DNA of 64,000 nt from Spirochaetes bacterium RBG_16_49_21 (GTDB taxonomy: Bacteria > Spirochaetota > UBA4802 > UBA5550), in contig MIBJ01000008.1 in assembly GCA_001829495.1 (NCBI GenBank), forward strand, positions 1-64,000. The letters are read 5' to 3'. Within the stretch, counting starts at the first letter, position 1. Each line of letters begins with the position of its first letter. Position numbers and translations under genes: made by a program. Below, in pieces: positions 52,825-61,900 of the stretch. The notes under the pieces are model-generated. The model was not told where the DNA came from, did not search any database, and was given only the letters and a program-made list of their open reading frames with translations.

Positions 52825-52869
52825 TAGAGAGAACTCCCGGCCTTGGGGTCGGGAGTTCTCTCTATTTTA
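52825..52869. terminator. Hairpin between MITE region and acyl-CoA dehydrogenase
   Basis: Stem agagagaactcccg...cgggagttctctct with loop gccttgggg-type. A short T-run follows on the plus side. It sits 30 bases past the stop of the minus-strand dehydrogenase gene, so it may end that transcript, although the T-run faces the other way. Confidence 0.55.
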
Positions 52870-52896
52870 GTGGCATTATATATTTTATATTGCCGT

Positions 52897-54771
52897 CTAT
52901 CCTTCGAGCGCCCCCGTGAAATTTTCCCGTACAGCCTCGATCCCCGCAGCCTCATTGTTCATGATGCATTCAATTTTTCCGAAATACTTGGGAAACTCAG
53001 AAGCGATGTAGAACTGAGACGACAGCACCCTGCCGCTGTAATACGCTGCCTCGTTGCTTTCCGAAATGATCTTCTGCCGCTCCTCGGCCTGGGCATTGCC
53101 GACTATCGCCTTCATCCGGGGAATGCTAATCGTGAGACTCCAGAGGTGCAGCCATGCAAGCACGAGCTGGAACATCGACTGCTGGAGCGGAGTCGCATTC
53201 AATACGAGCGCGACGAATTTCCCCTCCTGCATCTGGATATTCATCATAGTGATGACCTCATCGAGCTTCTGTACGCCCCTCTCCACCAGGGCGATATATT
53301 TCTCCTCAACGACTCCCCGTGCCTTTTTGACGGTTTCGGCTATCCGCTTTTTGAGCATCGTGTAATTATACCGTTCCGGATCCAAGAGAATCTTACGCAT
53401 CTGGAGATCGAGCGACTGAATGCCGTTCGTGCCTTCATAGATGGAGAAGACCTTGCTGTCGCGGGCGTACTGCTCAACCGGATAATCCTGGCAGTAGCCG
53501 TACCCGCCGTATACCTGCATGGCCTCCGCAGTAACCAGCCAGGCGGCGTCGGAGATGCCTGCCTTTACGATGGGTGTGAGTATTTCAATGATTGCCGATG
53601 CCTCTTTCACCTCATCGGAGGATGACGAAGACAAGGTAATATCCGTATTGTATGAAAGATAATAGGTCAGCATCCGCATACCCTCTACGGTGCCCTTCAT
53701 GTACAGCAACATGCGCCTCACATCGGGATGCTCCACAATTTGAACGCTCGGGGCTTGGGGATTGAGCTGCTGGGTTATATGCACGCCCTGGATCCGGTTC
53801 TTTGCGTACGCAACGGCGTGCATATAGGCTGCGCTGGAGACCGACTGGGCCTGTATGCCGGTAAATATGCGGGCTTCGTTCATGAGCTGGAACATAACCT
53901 TCATCCCCTTGCGCTCCTCGCCCAGGAGATACCCCACGCATTTTCCGTTGTCGCCGAAATTAAGGGTGGATGTCGCGTTCCCCTTAAGACCCATTTTGTG
54001 CTCGATTCCGGAACAGAGGACGTCGTTCCTCTTTCCCAGCGAGCCGTCCTTGTTCACCAGAATCTTGGGCACGACGAATATCGATATCCCCTTTGTCCCG
54101 GCAGGATCGCCCTCGATTCTCGCGAGCACCGGATGTATGATGTTGGGCGTTAAATCGTGCTCGCCGTTGCTGATGAATATTTTCTGACCGGAAATGAGAT
54201 ATGTGCCGTCGCTCTGCCGCACCGCTTTTGCCTTGAGAGCGCCGACATTCGAGCCTGCATCCGGTTCCGTGAGGCACATGGTGCCGTTCCATTCTCCGGC
54301 GATCATTTTATGGAGAAAGAGCTTCTTTACTTCCTCCGAGCCGTAAATCATCAAGAGGTGCGCCGTTCCGGTTATGGACGAGCAATACATTCCCAGCGAG
54401 GTGTTGCCTGCATTAAAATACTCTTGAGACGCAAATGAGATTGTGGCAGGCATATCCATTCCGCCTTCTTCCTGATGGAACGGGAGGGTATGGAAGCCTG
54501 CTTCAACAAATGCCTTGAATCCCTTATGAAATGATTCCGGCACCGTTACCTCTTTGGTGTCCGGATTGTACTTCAATCCTATCTTGTCTCCGTCCGCATT
54601 AGACGGGTAGAAATGATCTACCGCAATTTTTTCCGCGAGATTCAGGGTTTCCTCGAAGATATCCCTGTCCAGCCCGGCAAAGCGCTCATATCTGTTTATC
54701 TTATCAAGCTCCAGCATCTCAAAAATGACAAACCTGACATCCCGTGAGTCCACTAAAGGATTTAATGCCAT
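52897..54771 (-). CDS. Acyl-CoA dehydrogenase
   Basis: A 624-residue acyl-CoA dehydrogenase of the longer class with a C-terminal extension (Acyl-CoA_dh_C type). Features include the FAD/substrate region MCLTEPDAGSNVGALKAKAV (about 163-182), ISGQKIFISNGEHDL, KMGLKGNATSTLNFGD, and a late AMQVYGGYGYCQDYPVEQYA and SIYEGTNGIQSLDL with the catalytic Glu. It oxidises acyl-CoA in beta-oxidation. The start at 54771 follows ggaggcttttt. No other beta-oxidation gene is adjacent, although a thioesterase and FadL-like porin occur elsewhere in the window. Confidence 0.93.
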   Translation of the reverse strand: MALNPLVDSRDVRFVIFEMLELDKINRYERFAGLDRDIFEETLNLAEKIAVDHFYPSNADGDKIGLKYNPDTKEVTVPESFHKGFKAFVEAGFHTLPFHQEEGGMDMPATISFASQEYFNAGNTSLGMYCSSITGTAHLLMIYGSEEVKKLFLHKMIAGEWNGTMCLTEPDAGSNVGALKAKAVRQSDGTYLISGQKIFISNGEHDLTPNIIHPVLARIEGDPAGTKGISIFVVPKILVNKDGSLGKRNDVLCSGIEHKMGLKGNATSTLNFGDNGKCVGYLLGEERKGMKVMFQLMNEARIFTGIQAQSVSSAAYMHAVAYAKNRIQGVHITQQLNPQAPSVQIVEHPDVRRMLLYMKGTVEGMRMLTYYLSYNTDITLSSSSSDEVKEASAIIEILTPIVKAGISDAAWLVTAEAMQVYGGYGYCQDYPVEQYARDSKVFSIYEGTNGIQSLDLQMRKILLDPERYNYTMLKKRIAETVKKARGVVEEKYIALVERGVQKLDEVITMMNIQMQEGKFVALVLNATPLQQSMFQLVLAWLHLWSLTISIPRMKAIVGNAQAEERQKIISESNEAAYYSGRVLSSQFYIASEFPKYFGKIECIMNNEAAGIEAVRENFTGALEG

Positions 54772-54882
54772 AAAAAGCCTCCGGTAAATATTAAATTAAT
54801 CTGGCCGCCTATTTGTCAATTTCTAATTTAAATTTTCCATCCTTGCCGCGGGTGTGAATTAAATTTCGGGAAATTCCACACT

Positions 54883-54964
54883 TCCCCCCTGTCCCCCGTA
54901 GGGGGCACGAGTACAATGAATGTAATTCATGTAAAAACGCCCCCTCAAGGGGATGGGGGTCTTA
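54883..54964. repeat. C-tract/G-tract repeat
   Basis: Contains ttcccccctgtcccccgtag and gccccctcaaggggatgggg followed by tcttaaaaa, closely similar to the stretch near 26083-26106 (ccccctcagggggttggggggtcttaaaaa-type). It is the only structure in the gap 54772-55149 upstream of cassette 2; I see no gene there. Confidence 0.5.
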
Positions 54965-55149
54965 AAAAATGTGAGTGCCTCATTTTTAGCCGAAAAATAA
55001 TTCACACCAGACTAAACGGTTGCATAAATTTTTTGAAATTATTGACATTTCTTCAATTAAAAAATAAACTCGTTTCAAAGCCTGTAATAATAAATGATTC
55101 ATAATTTTCCACGGCGTAGGGAAAATTACGTAATGAATTGAGGAAACAT

Positions 55150-55635
55150 ATGGACAAGACATTGAAAATAAGCATGAAACCTGAATGGGATGAAATAGAA
55201 CAAATGAGAAACAAATACGGCGATTTTATGAGGTCCCATACATTACCAAATGATATAATACATGCAGTCATCATGGTGGTGAGTGAACTTATCGAAAACG
55301 CGATCAAATACGGAATATTCAAGAGAGAAAATGATTTTGTTGATATATCATTAACAATCGAAAAAAAAATCATTATTATTGAAGTCAAGAATCCGATTGA
55401 TGATTCAGCCATCCCGTACCTGCGGCATCTCGATTCCACGATACAATGGATCAGAGGTTACCAGGATCCTTTTGAAACCTACATTATAAAACTCAGGCAG
55501 GTTTCGACCAAGCCGCAATATGACTCGGAGAGCGGGCTGGGGCTGGTACGAATATCCTATGAGGGCAAATCAATACTTGATTTTTACGTTACTGAAGATA
55601 ATCACATTAATGTATCGGCAATATATAAATACTAG
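55150..55635 (+). CDS. RsbW-like ATP-binding protein, cassette 2
   Basis: A 161-residue GHKL-fold protein, the same length as its cassette 1 counterpart and collinear with it. The N-box is VVSELIENAIKYG with Glu46, Asn50, Lys53, Gly55 at identical positions. The segment STIQWIRGYQDPFETYIIKL again takes the place of the usual D-x-G-x-G box, and GLGLVRISYEG follows. The start at 55150 has TGAGGA six bases upstream; a TTG at 55138 would add four residues not found in copy 1. First gene of the second four-gene cassette. Kinase activity on the STAS partner is inferred. Confidence 0.82.
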   Translation: MDKTLKISMKPEWDEIEQMRNKYGDFMRSHTLPNDIIHAVIMVVSELIENAIKYGIFKRENDFVDISLTIEKKIIIIEVKNPIDDSAIPYLRHLDSTIQWIRGYQDPFETYIIKLRQVSTKPQYDSESGLGLVRISYEGKSILDFYVTEDNHINVSAIYKY

Positions 55636-55656
55636 ACTTGTTTCATAGCTATTCAT

Positions 55657-55711
55657 AATTATTCATTGTTGCCCCTGCCGCCGAAGGCGGCGGGGGCAAC
55701 AATGAATAATT
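55657..55711. repeat. GC hairpin with ccgccgaaggcgg core
   Basis: A near-perfect palindrome: aattattcattgttgcccc, GC core, then the mirror image to 55711. It sits between the first and second gene of cassette 2; cassette 1 lacks it. It may slow or process the transcript. The core matches the hairpin at 30804-30842. Confidence 0.65.
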
Positions 55712-55760
55712 ATTGAGTTTTGCGATAAGTCTACTGAGCTTTTACAAAGGAGAATTTTGA

Positions 55761-56132
55761 ATGGAGAACACCGTAACGCACAAATCGAATTTGTTGACAC
55801 TTCAAGTTGAAGAAAATGAAACTGCAATCATAATTAAATGGATCGGAAAAAGCGCCGATCGCACGCCCGGCATATTTATCAATCCGATCCTGAATGATGC
55901 TTTCGAAAAAACCTCAAACAATAACAAAGAATTAATTATGAATTTTACGGATCTTGAATTTTTGAATTCTTCCACGGTTGCGCCGATAGTTAAGATCCTC
56001 GACAGGGCGAAGAGAGGCAGCAATAGATTGACGATCGAATATTCCAGGTCTTTAAACTGGCAGGAGCTTTCATTTTCCGCTCTCATCGTATTTCAAACTA
56101 AGGATAAAAGAATTCAAATTAAGGGGATTTAA
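55761..56132 (+). CDS. STAS-like antagonist protein, cassette 2
   Basis: A 123-residue STAS-like protein, the same length as copy 1. The candidate phosphorylation loop is DLEFLNSSTVAPI (Ser70, Ser71, Thr72), in register with copy 1; the early GKSADRTPGIFINPIL also aligns. A strong ribosome site aaaggag lies upstream. A 125-base gap with a large hairpin separates it from the RsbW-like gene, unlike cassette 1 (36 bases). Five bases separate it from the methyltransferase. Confidence 0.72.
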   Translation: MENTVTHKSNLLTLQVEENETAIIIKWIGKSADRTPGIFINPILNDAFEKTSNNNKELIMNFTDLEFLNSSTVAPIVKILDRAKRGSNRLTIEYSRSLNWQELSFSALIVFQTKDKRIQIKGI

Positions 56133-56137
56133 CGAAC

Positions 56138-57529
56138 ATGGATCTTTACGAAGAAAACCTTGAAGGATACGTGGTATTCAACAACGGGCCAATTCCGGTG
56201 CGACTGAAGTTTGCGTCGAAGTATTCCCTTTTTATCAATTTTCCGGAGGACTACGACTTCCCGAACCAGACCGAATTCAGCTCTTTGACATTAAAAATCG
56301 ATGGTGAGAATTTCATATATGATAAATGCAATTTAATTCTTGAAGCCAACATCGATGGCTATGCGGGACGCCTGGTTTTTATCAACAATGTCTATAATTT
56401 TGAAATTCTGCTGCAAAAAAAAGTTCATGTGAATTTAGAAACCTATTTTTATAATTTGCCTCTCACCCTCAATCATAAAAATAACATCAGGCAAACATTC
56501 AAGGATTTTACCAGCAATCTATCCTTTGATTTAAGCATATACCGGCAATATTTCGACAACATGGATCAGGAATATAAAGATGAAAAGCAATCAATCAAAG
56601 ACTCGATTCAAAAAGTGCTCCTCAATTCAGAGGGAAGAAAATTCATGAGTTTCCTCGACACAAAACTTGATGAATTGGCCGATGAAATTAAAGAGTTTTC
56701 AGGCAAGGAGCATGAAAAACACGGGTTTTATTTTAGAAAACTCTTGTGGAATTATATACTCTGTTCGGAATTCATGACTCGTACGAACCTGAAGCCGAGA
56801 GGTTATGTCGGTGATTCGGAAATGATGAGAATGATCTATGAAAATGACTACTGGGGAGAAACTACTTTTGCAAAACTGATGCACAAGCATCCAATAGAGC
56901 ATCCGGCTGCCCAGGCTGTTCGAAATAGAAGACTGCTGATACCCAAGGTGCTGCACGAAACAATGAATAATTTTCCTCATTTGCCCAACAGGGGCTTCAG
57001 GATTTTATCGGTCGCCAGCGGCCCTGCAACCGAGCTGCAGGATCTTCTGGCAACAGCCGATGATTTTAATAAATTCAGCTTCACCCTGTTTGATCAGGAT
57101 ACATCTGCCCTGATGGAAGCGGCCAGGGGCATTGAGCAGATTGAAAAAATGAAGAACTCGAAGGCGAAAGTGACTTATTTAAAGGATTCGGTAAGGACAA
57201 TGCTCAAAACATCTAAAATTTCAGAAAAATGGGGGCAATTCCACTATATATACTCGATGGGACTTTTCGATTATCTGACTCCTCCCGTAGCTGCGGTATT
57301 ATTGCAAAAGCTCTATGAATTACTGATTCCCGGGGGCCAGCTTTTCGTCGGTAACTATAGCGTCAACAACCCAAGCCGGTATTATATGGAATACTGGTGC
57401 GATTGGGTTCTTTACTATCGTACGGAAGAAGAATTTTTAAATCTGCTCAATGACAACACCGCGAAAAAATCGGTATATATCGAGGATTCAGGCAGCCAGA
57501 TGTTTCTTCAAATCAAGAAGGAAGGATAA
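56138..57529 (+). CDS. SAM methyltransferase of partner-switch cassette 2 (PhcB-like?)
   Basis: A 463-residue paralogue of the protein at 41771. The same architecture is seen: a beta-rich N-terminal domain (about 1-110, EENLEGYVVFNNGPIPVRLK...), a helical middle with CSEFMTRTNLKPRGYVGDSE and PAAQAVRNRRLLIPK, then the SAM core ILSVASGPATELQDLL, TLFDQDTSAL and YIYSMGLFDYLTPPVA. Motif I has Ser where copy 1 has Cys. Conservation is strongest in the middle and core and weak in the N-terminal domain, as if that domain had diverged to sense or bind different things. Substrate is unknown. Confidence 0.75.
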   Translation: MDLYEENLEGYVVFNNGPIPVRLKFASKYSLFINFPEDYDFPNQTEFSSLTLKIDGENFIYDKCNLILEANIDGYAGRLVFINNVYNFEILLQKKVHVNLETYFYNLPLTLNHKNNIRQTFKDFTSNLSFDLSIYRQYFDNMDQEYKDEKQSIKDSIQKVLLNSEGRKFMSFLDTKLDELADEIKEFSGKEHEKHGFYFRKLLWNYILCSEFMTRTNLKPRGYVGDSEMMRMIYENDYWGETTFAKLMHKHPIEHPAAQAVRNRRLLIPKVLHETMNNFPHLPNRGFRILSVASGPATELQDLLATADDFNKFSFTLFDQDTSALMEAARGIEQIEKMKNSKAKVTYLKDSVRTMLKTSKISEKWGQFHYIYSMGLFDYLTPPVAAVLLQKLYELLIPGGQLFVGNYSVNNPSRYYMEYWCDWVLYYRTEEEFLNLLNDNTAKKSVYIEDSGSQMFLQIKKEG

Positions 57530-57564
57530 CTTTTACTCGAAGCCTATTCATATTAATCAATACC

Positions 57565-58944
57565 ATGAAAGCAGAAAAGAAAGCTGACATCACTGATCTT
57601 CCGACATACGATAATCTCGATTTTGAGTCGTACTTAAACTTAATTCTGCATCAATGGCTGAAAACACTGGTCACTTTCGGCATTACCCTGGTTCCCTTAT
57701 TTTATTTTCTGGATTACATTGTAGCTCCCCGTGAACTGCACTACCAATTTGCCTTGTACCGGGCGGCCTCCACGGCACTCTCCATAATTCAATATTTAAT
57801 CATTCGTAATACAAGACCGGGAAAATTTTCCTATATACATGGATACGTAATCACCTTATACGTGGGCGGCATGATTTCCGCCATGACCATTCACCTCGGG
57901 GGATTTTCATCCGGTTATTACGCGGGTCTTATGCTGGTCATGGTGGCCGTAAACTTACTGTTGCCGTGGAAACCTATTAATTCACTCATAAATAGCACAA
58001 TTATGATTGCAACATACACCATGCTCAATATCGTCTTCGGGAAGGATGTTAATTATGCTCAGGCTATAAGCCCGTTATACTTTTTGTTCAGTATGGCTAT
58101 CATCTCCATCAGCATAAATTATGTTAAAAATAAACTGGAAAGCAAGGAGTTCTACCTGCGGGCTGAATTGAAAAAAACGCGGGACGCCCTTTGGGGAGAG
58201 ATGGAGATTGCCAAGCGGATACAGACGGCGCTTTTGCCGAAAAAGGAGCAGATGACCTGTTTTGACACCGGCAAGCTCGGCTGTTTCGAGATTGCCGCGA
58301 CCATGATTCCCGCGGACGAAGTTGGCGGCGATTATTATGACGTCATTGAAACAACCAGGGGGGAAAGATGGATCGCGGTCGGCGATGTTACCGGCCATGG
58401 CGTAGAATCCGGGCTCATCATGCTGATGATGCAAACCAGTATTTTTACCATCGTCAATAATACCGCCGGATATAACCCTTCCGTTGTGCTCAGCGCGATA
58501 AATCACGTCATCAAAGAAAATATCGCCCGGCTCGGAACCGACCGCTACGTGCCTATATCATTGATACGCCTGAATGACTCAAATATGATTGTAGCGGGTA
58601 AACATCAGGATATCTTAATATATCGATCAAAATTAGAAAGGGTTGAGGTAATCAAAACTGAGGGTACCTGGATAGGAATTTATGAAAAAATCAAAAAATA
58701 CATGGTCGATAAAACAATTCCCATCGAAGTAGGCGATATAATATTTTTATTTACCGACGGTATTACCGAAGCGATCGATAAAAACGGCCTCATGTTCGGC
58801 CAGGAACGGCTTATACACGCCTTTGAAAAATATTCCGAGCTGCCGGTTAAAGAAATACTGAACAGCATCATGCAAGAGGTAACGGGCTTCTGGGATAAAC
58901 AGCATGATGATGTGACATTGCTGATTATAAGGAGGGAATGGTGA
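57565..58944 (+). CDS. Membrane SpoIIE-type phosphatase, cassette 2
   Basis: A 459-residue paralogue of the protein at 43168. Six membrane segments (about 25-195, with GFSSGYYAGLMLVMVAVNLL) precede a SpoIIE/PP2C domain: IQTALLPKK, EVGGDYYDVIE, VGDVTGHGVESGLIMLMMQ, FLFTDGITEAI, HDDVTLLII. Metal-binding Asp residues are intact. A 35-base gap separates it from the methyltransferase, where cassette 1 has an overlap. Its 3' end overlaps the end of the convergent kinase-GGDEF gene by 20 bases. Likely dephosphorylates the STAS-like partner. Confidence 0.88.
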   Translation: MKAEKKADITDLPTYDNLDFESYLNLILHQWLKTLVTFGITLVPLFYFLDYIVAPRELHYQFALYRAASTALSIIQYLIIRNTRPGKFSYIHGYVITLYVGGMISAMTIHLGGFSSGYYAGLMLVMVAVNLLLPWKPINSLINSTIMIATYTMLNIVFGKDVNYAQAISPLYFLFSMAIISISINYVKNKLESKEFYLRAELKKTRDALWGEMEIAKRIQTALLPKKEQMTCFDTGKLGCFEIAATMIPADEVGGDYYDVIETTRGERWIAVGDVTGHGVESGLIMLMMQTSIFTIVNNTAGYNPSVVLSAINHVIKENIARLGTDRYVPISLIRLNDSNMIVAGKHQDILIYRSKLERVEVIKTEGTWIGIYEKIKKYMVDKTIPIEVGDIIFLFTDGITEAIDKNGLMFGQERLIHAFEKYSELPVKEILNSIMQEVTGFWDKQHDDVTLLIIRREW

Positions 58945-61900
58945 CCCTGTTTTTGCCCTTTGCTTTTGAAAGATACAGGGCTTCATCCGCGACCTTGATC
59001 AATGATTCGCGATCATATGCTTGCGAGGGGAATATGGCTACTCCGAGACTAAGGGTAACGTTCAGATGTTTACCCTGATATTCCACCTCATGATCGGCTA
59101 CAATACTTCTGATTCTCTCCGCTATCTGCTCTGCTTCATTCACGGGAGTTTCCGGAAGCACGATCACGAATTCGTCTCCTCCGTAACGGCCGGCGGTATC
59201 AATATTTCTGATATTGCTTTTTATAATCCGGGACACGGATTTCAAAACCTCGTCCCCCGCCTGATGTCCATAGGTATCGTTAAAGCTTTTAAAATGATCA
59301 ATATCAGCCATTATCAGGGAAAGCTCTCTCTTGTAGCGCGTTGATTTATTTATTTCTTTTTGCAATATATTCTGAAAATGGAGGTGCGTGACTAATTTCG
59401 TCAGTCCGTCGGTAATTCCAAGCTCATAGAGCCGCACGATCTCAATTGATATGGCGGCCTGTGTCATGATGATGCTCAACAGATCTTGAGCCTCAAGGGT
59501 AAACACCGATGCCGTAAGGGGGTTGTCCAGATAACAGACGCCTTTAACTTCATCCTTGTGCTTTAAGGGAATACAGAGAATCGATTTTAATCCGAATTCC
59601 GCCACGTCGGGATGTTTGCCATAGCGTTCATCCTCCATCGCATTCGCGATCAATTTCGGCTTGCCGGTTTTATAGACTTCTTCGGCAACGGTCGTTAAAA
59701 TCTCACCTCTCTTGCTTTTTATTTCCGTATTGATATTTTTCTCTGCGACGATTCCAAGCTCTCCGGTTTCATCATTCGCTATCATCAAATATCCCCTCTG
59801 AGCGCCGGTGACTTCAATCGAAACCGACATGATCTTGTCAATGAGCTCGTCAAGATTCATGATCGAGCTGATATCCTGGCTCACCCGGATTATCGAGTAG
59901 ATCCTCTGCTTTTCCATCATCGTCTTGATGGATGACAAATCTTCTCTCAGCGTTAAACCGAGAAGATTTTCCATCCGCTTTACATACTCTGCCGAATCGA
60001 TCTCTTTGAATATTTGATACGCGGCTTTCAACCTCGCCTCGGCATAATCTTCTTTGCCGCGTTGTTTCAGGAACATTCCGTATTCATGCAGGCCTTTGGC
60101 TATCTCGTACCTTCTGCCCAGCGCTGCAGCGTGCTGTATGCTTTGTTTAAAATAACGTTCGGCGATTTCGTGTTTCCCCGCCATTACGTTGTATTTCGCA
60201 TTGACCCTCAGCGCTGCGGAATAATGATTCCGCCAGTTCCCGGTTTTCTTTAAGCTTTCGGCGCATAATCTTTTTATCATATTCAACTGTATGCCCGTCT
60301 GGCCGATTTTATATATTTCAAGGTATGCCTCGGCAAGAAACGAAAACAGGTATATGGTATAATCTTTCAAAAAATTATTTTCCGAGTATAATTCCCTCGC
60401 TGTCTCAAAATAATGCACCGCTTCATCGTAATTTCCCTTCTCCATCATCAGATAACCGTAGTTGATGTTCGCAAAACAGTGAGGATACCAGAGCTTTTTA
60501 TCTTTGCTCAGTGCAAGAGACCTGCTCCCCTGCGATTCCGACTCGTCAAAGTTCCCCCGTTGCGCATAGACGAGAGATAAATTGGCGGAGGCCACGCTGA
60601 TCCCGTAAAAATCGTTAATTTTTTCGCTGATATCCAAATATTCCATGAAGCTCTTTATCGTATCATCATAGCTGCCGAGATAAAAATAATTATATCCAAA
60701 GCCATTCATGACCATTGCGATTTCCCAGGCGTCGCCGATGTTAATGAATATTTCTTGTGCCTTGTGAAAATAGCTTATACTCCGGGAATAATCCCCCTGG
60801 TAACAAAAACAGTAACCCATAAATTGAAGTGATTGCGCCACGCCGAAATGATCATTGATATCCTGCCTCATCTTCAGGGCCCGATCATGGTACGCAATCG
60901 CCTTTTTAAAGAAAGGGATGACCATCAGCAGGGAGGCGAACACGGCCATGCTCATCCCGAGCTCTCTTGATTTTCCTATTTTCCTCCGGGAGATATTCAG
61001 CATTCTCAGCACGGAACGAATAAATTTTATTATATCGCTGAGAATATACATCCAGTCAAGAGTCATGTAGAAATCGATAATTATCTTATATTTTCCGCTC
61101 TTCGCACTCTCTAGGGCACGGTCGGTCTTCAGGGGGTAAAAACCACGGATGGTATATACCACTATCTCTTTGATCAGGCTCACAATGACAAAAAACCTGC
61201 GTACCGGTATCCTTTCACCCAAAAGCGATAAGCCCTCTCTGCCGAACAATTCGCAGGAAACCCAATCGCCCTTGATAAAAAAAGCCTGACTTATCATTTG
61301 ATATATCCCGGCCTTCTGCGGTTTTGTTTTGATATATTTCAAAAGTGTATTTAAAATTTCTATTGATTCGTCGCATTTCCCGATTGTTAAATAGATCTGG
61401 CCGAGGATATACATGCAATCGATCCATCTATCGCTCCCTATTCTTCCCTTTTCCTCAAGTATACTCCGGAGCAATGACAATATCTTAATCGCTTCCTCAT
61501 TTGCGTAATTCTCCCGCGCTTGAACCAGCGCGGGGAACGCGTATTCCAGTATTTTTTCTTTATCCCCGCCCTCGGTGTAATGATGGGCCAGTTCAAAGAG
61601 CACACGATCGATAGTATCTTTGTGCATTTCTTCAAGAACCCGCGCTATCGTTAAGTGCAGCATCCGCCTTTTTTCACTATTAATACTCTGGTAAAATTTT
61701 TCTGCGATTTTATTGTGCGCGAAAAGCACTATCGCATTGTCGCTTTTATCCCTTTTAAGCAGCTGCAATTCAATAGCTTTATCAACAGCGCCGACCACGT
61801 CTTCATCGGAATATTTGGTAATCATGAATAATACTTCAATATCAAAATTACTTCCCATGACCGCGGCATACGACAGTATCGTTTTTTCTATTTCGTTCAA

